In this document: positions 5,429 through 6,304 of the stretch, one piece after another
Layout of the letters: each line of letters begins with the position of its first letter
Numbering within the stretch: position 1 is the first letter of the stretch
DNA from: Paracoccaceae bacterium
Lineage (GTDB): Bacteria; Pseudomonadota; Alphaproteobacteria; Rhodobacterales; Rhodobacteraceae
Length of the DNA: 6,304 bases
NCBI GenBank assembly: GCA_025458985.1
Contig: JALORM010000295.1
Location: 1 to 6,304, forward strand
Reading direction: 5' to 3'
The notes under the pieces: generated by a model
The model's database searches: none
The model's input: the letters and a program-made list of their open reading frames with translations, nothing else
What the model was told of the DNA's origin: nothing
Made by a program: the position numbers and the translations under genes

Positions 5429-6304
5429 TCACTTGAACTTCCAACCGCAACTCTCGAAGAATTCGCGGATGTCGGGTGTCATGAACCCCTTTCCCGTGGC
5501 CAGCTGCGGCAGGTCGAAGCCGCCACCGGTGTTGACCTCGATCAGCACCGGTCCGTCGGCGGTAACGGCGATATCCATGGACTGGTAGCGCAGCGGCGCA
5601 AACACCCACGCGCAGGAACGCGCCAGGTCCAGCACCCGGCCCCAGAGCGGCAGTTCGGCGCCGATCAGCACCGCCCCGGTTTCGGGGTGCGTCTCGTGGT
5701 CGACCGTCTCGAAGGGCGTCTTGGTCTTCGCGGTCACCAGGCGCCCGGTCTCGACCTCGATGCCGCAGGCGACGTTTCCCTTCCGCCAGAAGCTGTCGGC
5801 GATGTTGCCGCGCGCCGGTATCTTCAGGACGGCGACCGGCACCCGAACCTCTGTCGGCGTGACCAGGACCACGGCGCGCACCGTCGCCACCGCCCCGGTG
5901 AAGGCGTCGAAGAACGGATGGTTCCGCACCACCGGCTGGAGGATGTAGCTGTTCCCGCCGAGGAAGCCGGTCCAGAACGCGTCGAGCGTCAGCCGCCCCT
6001 CGCCGGCAAGCTCCACCCCCTCGGCATCGCCGGACAGCATCTGGAACACGCCCGCACCGATGATCCCGCGGTTGACCTTGCCGAACAGCGGGAACCGCGC
6101 CTCGCGGGTGACGAAGGTGCGCAGGTCGTCGAGCGTAGTGATCTTTCGGGTTCCCGGATAGGCCCTGAGGCCCGGGTCGATCACTGCCAGCGTCTCGGGC
6201 ACCGACACCCCGGATTCCCGGGCGAGGATGTGGTTGGCCAGCCATTTGTCCTCGGTCGTGGCCTGCCAGGTCATGTCGCAGCAGCGCTGCGTGATCGTCC
6301 AGTG
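5429..6304 (-). CDS. sugar-transfer-associated ATP-grasp domain protein (5' end beyond window)
   Basis: An ATP-grasp protein resembling the sugar-transfer-associated ATP-grasp family, often found in exopolysaccharide or cell-surface loci; its exact reaction is unknown. Numbering from the methionine at 6274, visible blocks are FPLFGKVNRG (61-70, with a likely nucleotide-binding lysine K66), ILQPVVRNHPFFDAFTG (111-127), VPVAVLKIPARGNIADSFWR (145-164) and VLIEVNTGGGFDLPQL (243-258). In the last block, E246 and N248 are the metal-binding E-x-N of the ATP-grasp fold. The frame is open for ten further codons above 6274 to the window edge (HWTITQRCCD), no ribosome site precedes that ATG, and those residues read like native protein. 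The gene therefore very likely starts outside the window. It converges on the scaffold gene with 24 bp between stops. At least 291 residues are seen, and the C-terminus is complete. Confidence 0.8.
   Translation of the reverse strand, partial: HWTITQRCCDMTWQATTEDKWLANHILARESGVSVPETLAVIDPGLRAYPGTRKITTLDDLRTFVTREARFPLFGKVNRGIIGAGVFQMLSGDAEGVELAGEGRLTLDAFWTGFLGGNSYILQPVVRNHPFFDAFTGAVATVRAVVLVTPTEVRVPVAVLKIPARGNIADSFWRKGNVACGIEVETGRLVTAKTKTPFETVDHETHPETGAVLIGAELPLWGRVLDLARSCAWVFAPLRYQSMDIAVTADGPVLIEVNTGGGFDLPQLATGKGFMTPDIREFFESCGWKFK

Noticed and set aside
5424..6245. A 273-codon minus-strand frame in another phase over the ATP-grasp gene
   Set aside because: It is Arg/Gly-rich with no motif, while the frame ending at 5429 carries all the ATP-grasp blocks.
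6272..6274. ATG at 6274 as the true start of the ATP-grasp gene
   Set aside because: No ribosome site precedes it, and the ten codons above it are open and protein-like up to the window edge, so an internal methionine is more likely.
1..6304. CRISPR array, tRNA, rRNA, IS element or phage gene
   Set aside because: No regularly spaced repeats, cloverleaf-like sequence, transposase or integrase motifs, or terminal inverted repeats were seen on either strand.

Overview
The window is a compact, very GC-rich stretch of chromosome from an alphaproteobacterium, most likely a Rhodobacteraceae/Paracoccaceae-type (Rhodobacterales) species. Reasons are the strong G/C bias at third codon positions, the alphaproteobacterial style of the gyrA tail, TrmFO and the monofunctional HisI, and a perfect CtrA-type TTAA-N7-TTAA site. 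No mobile element, CRISPR array, tRNA, rRNA or phage gene was seen, and base composition looks uniform.

Layout, left to right. (1) 1-735: the 3' end of gyrA, then a small three-helix membrane protein gene 18 bp downstream, probably in the same transcript. (2) 736-896: a regulatory intergenic region with a 5+5 bp inverted repeat, a perfect CtrA-like site, a 10 bp tandem repeat and a GC hairpin. It leads into a secreted, probably outer-membrane beta-barrel protein (897-1670), followed by a long GC hairpin that may end transcription. (3) 1816-4532: a tRNA-modification run on the + strand. It holds trmFO (folate/FAD-dependent m5U54 methyltransferase), a class I SAM methyltransferase that has lost its C-terminus, and gluQRS (glutamyl-queuosine tRNA-Asp synthetase), whose GTG start lies inside the methyltransferase reading frame. 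(4) 4529-5404: hisI on the minus strand, convergent with gluQRS through a shared CTAG stop tetranucleotide, and divergent from an IscU/NifU-like scaffold protein gene across a 63 bp promoter region. (5) 5429-6304, minus strand: a sugar-transfer-type ATP-grasp protein, convergent with the scaffold gene across a shared hairpin. Its frame stays open to the window edge, so its 5' end is missing.

The genes are mostly housekeeping: DNA topology, tRNA modification, histidine synthesis and a possible Fe-S function. I do not see a convincing new multi-gene system. The points most worth following up are the apparent deletion joining the methyltransferase to gluQRS, the Cys-to-Ala substitution in the IscU-like protein at the position of the essential third cysteine, and the CtrA-like site ahead of an uncharacterised outer-membrane protein.
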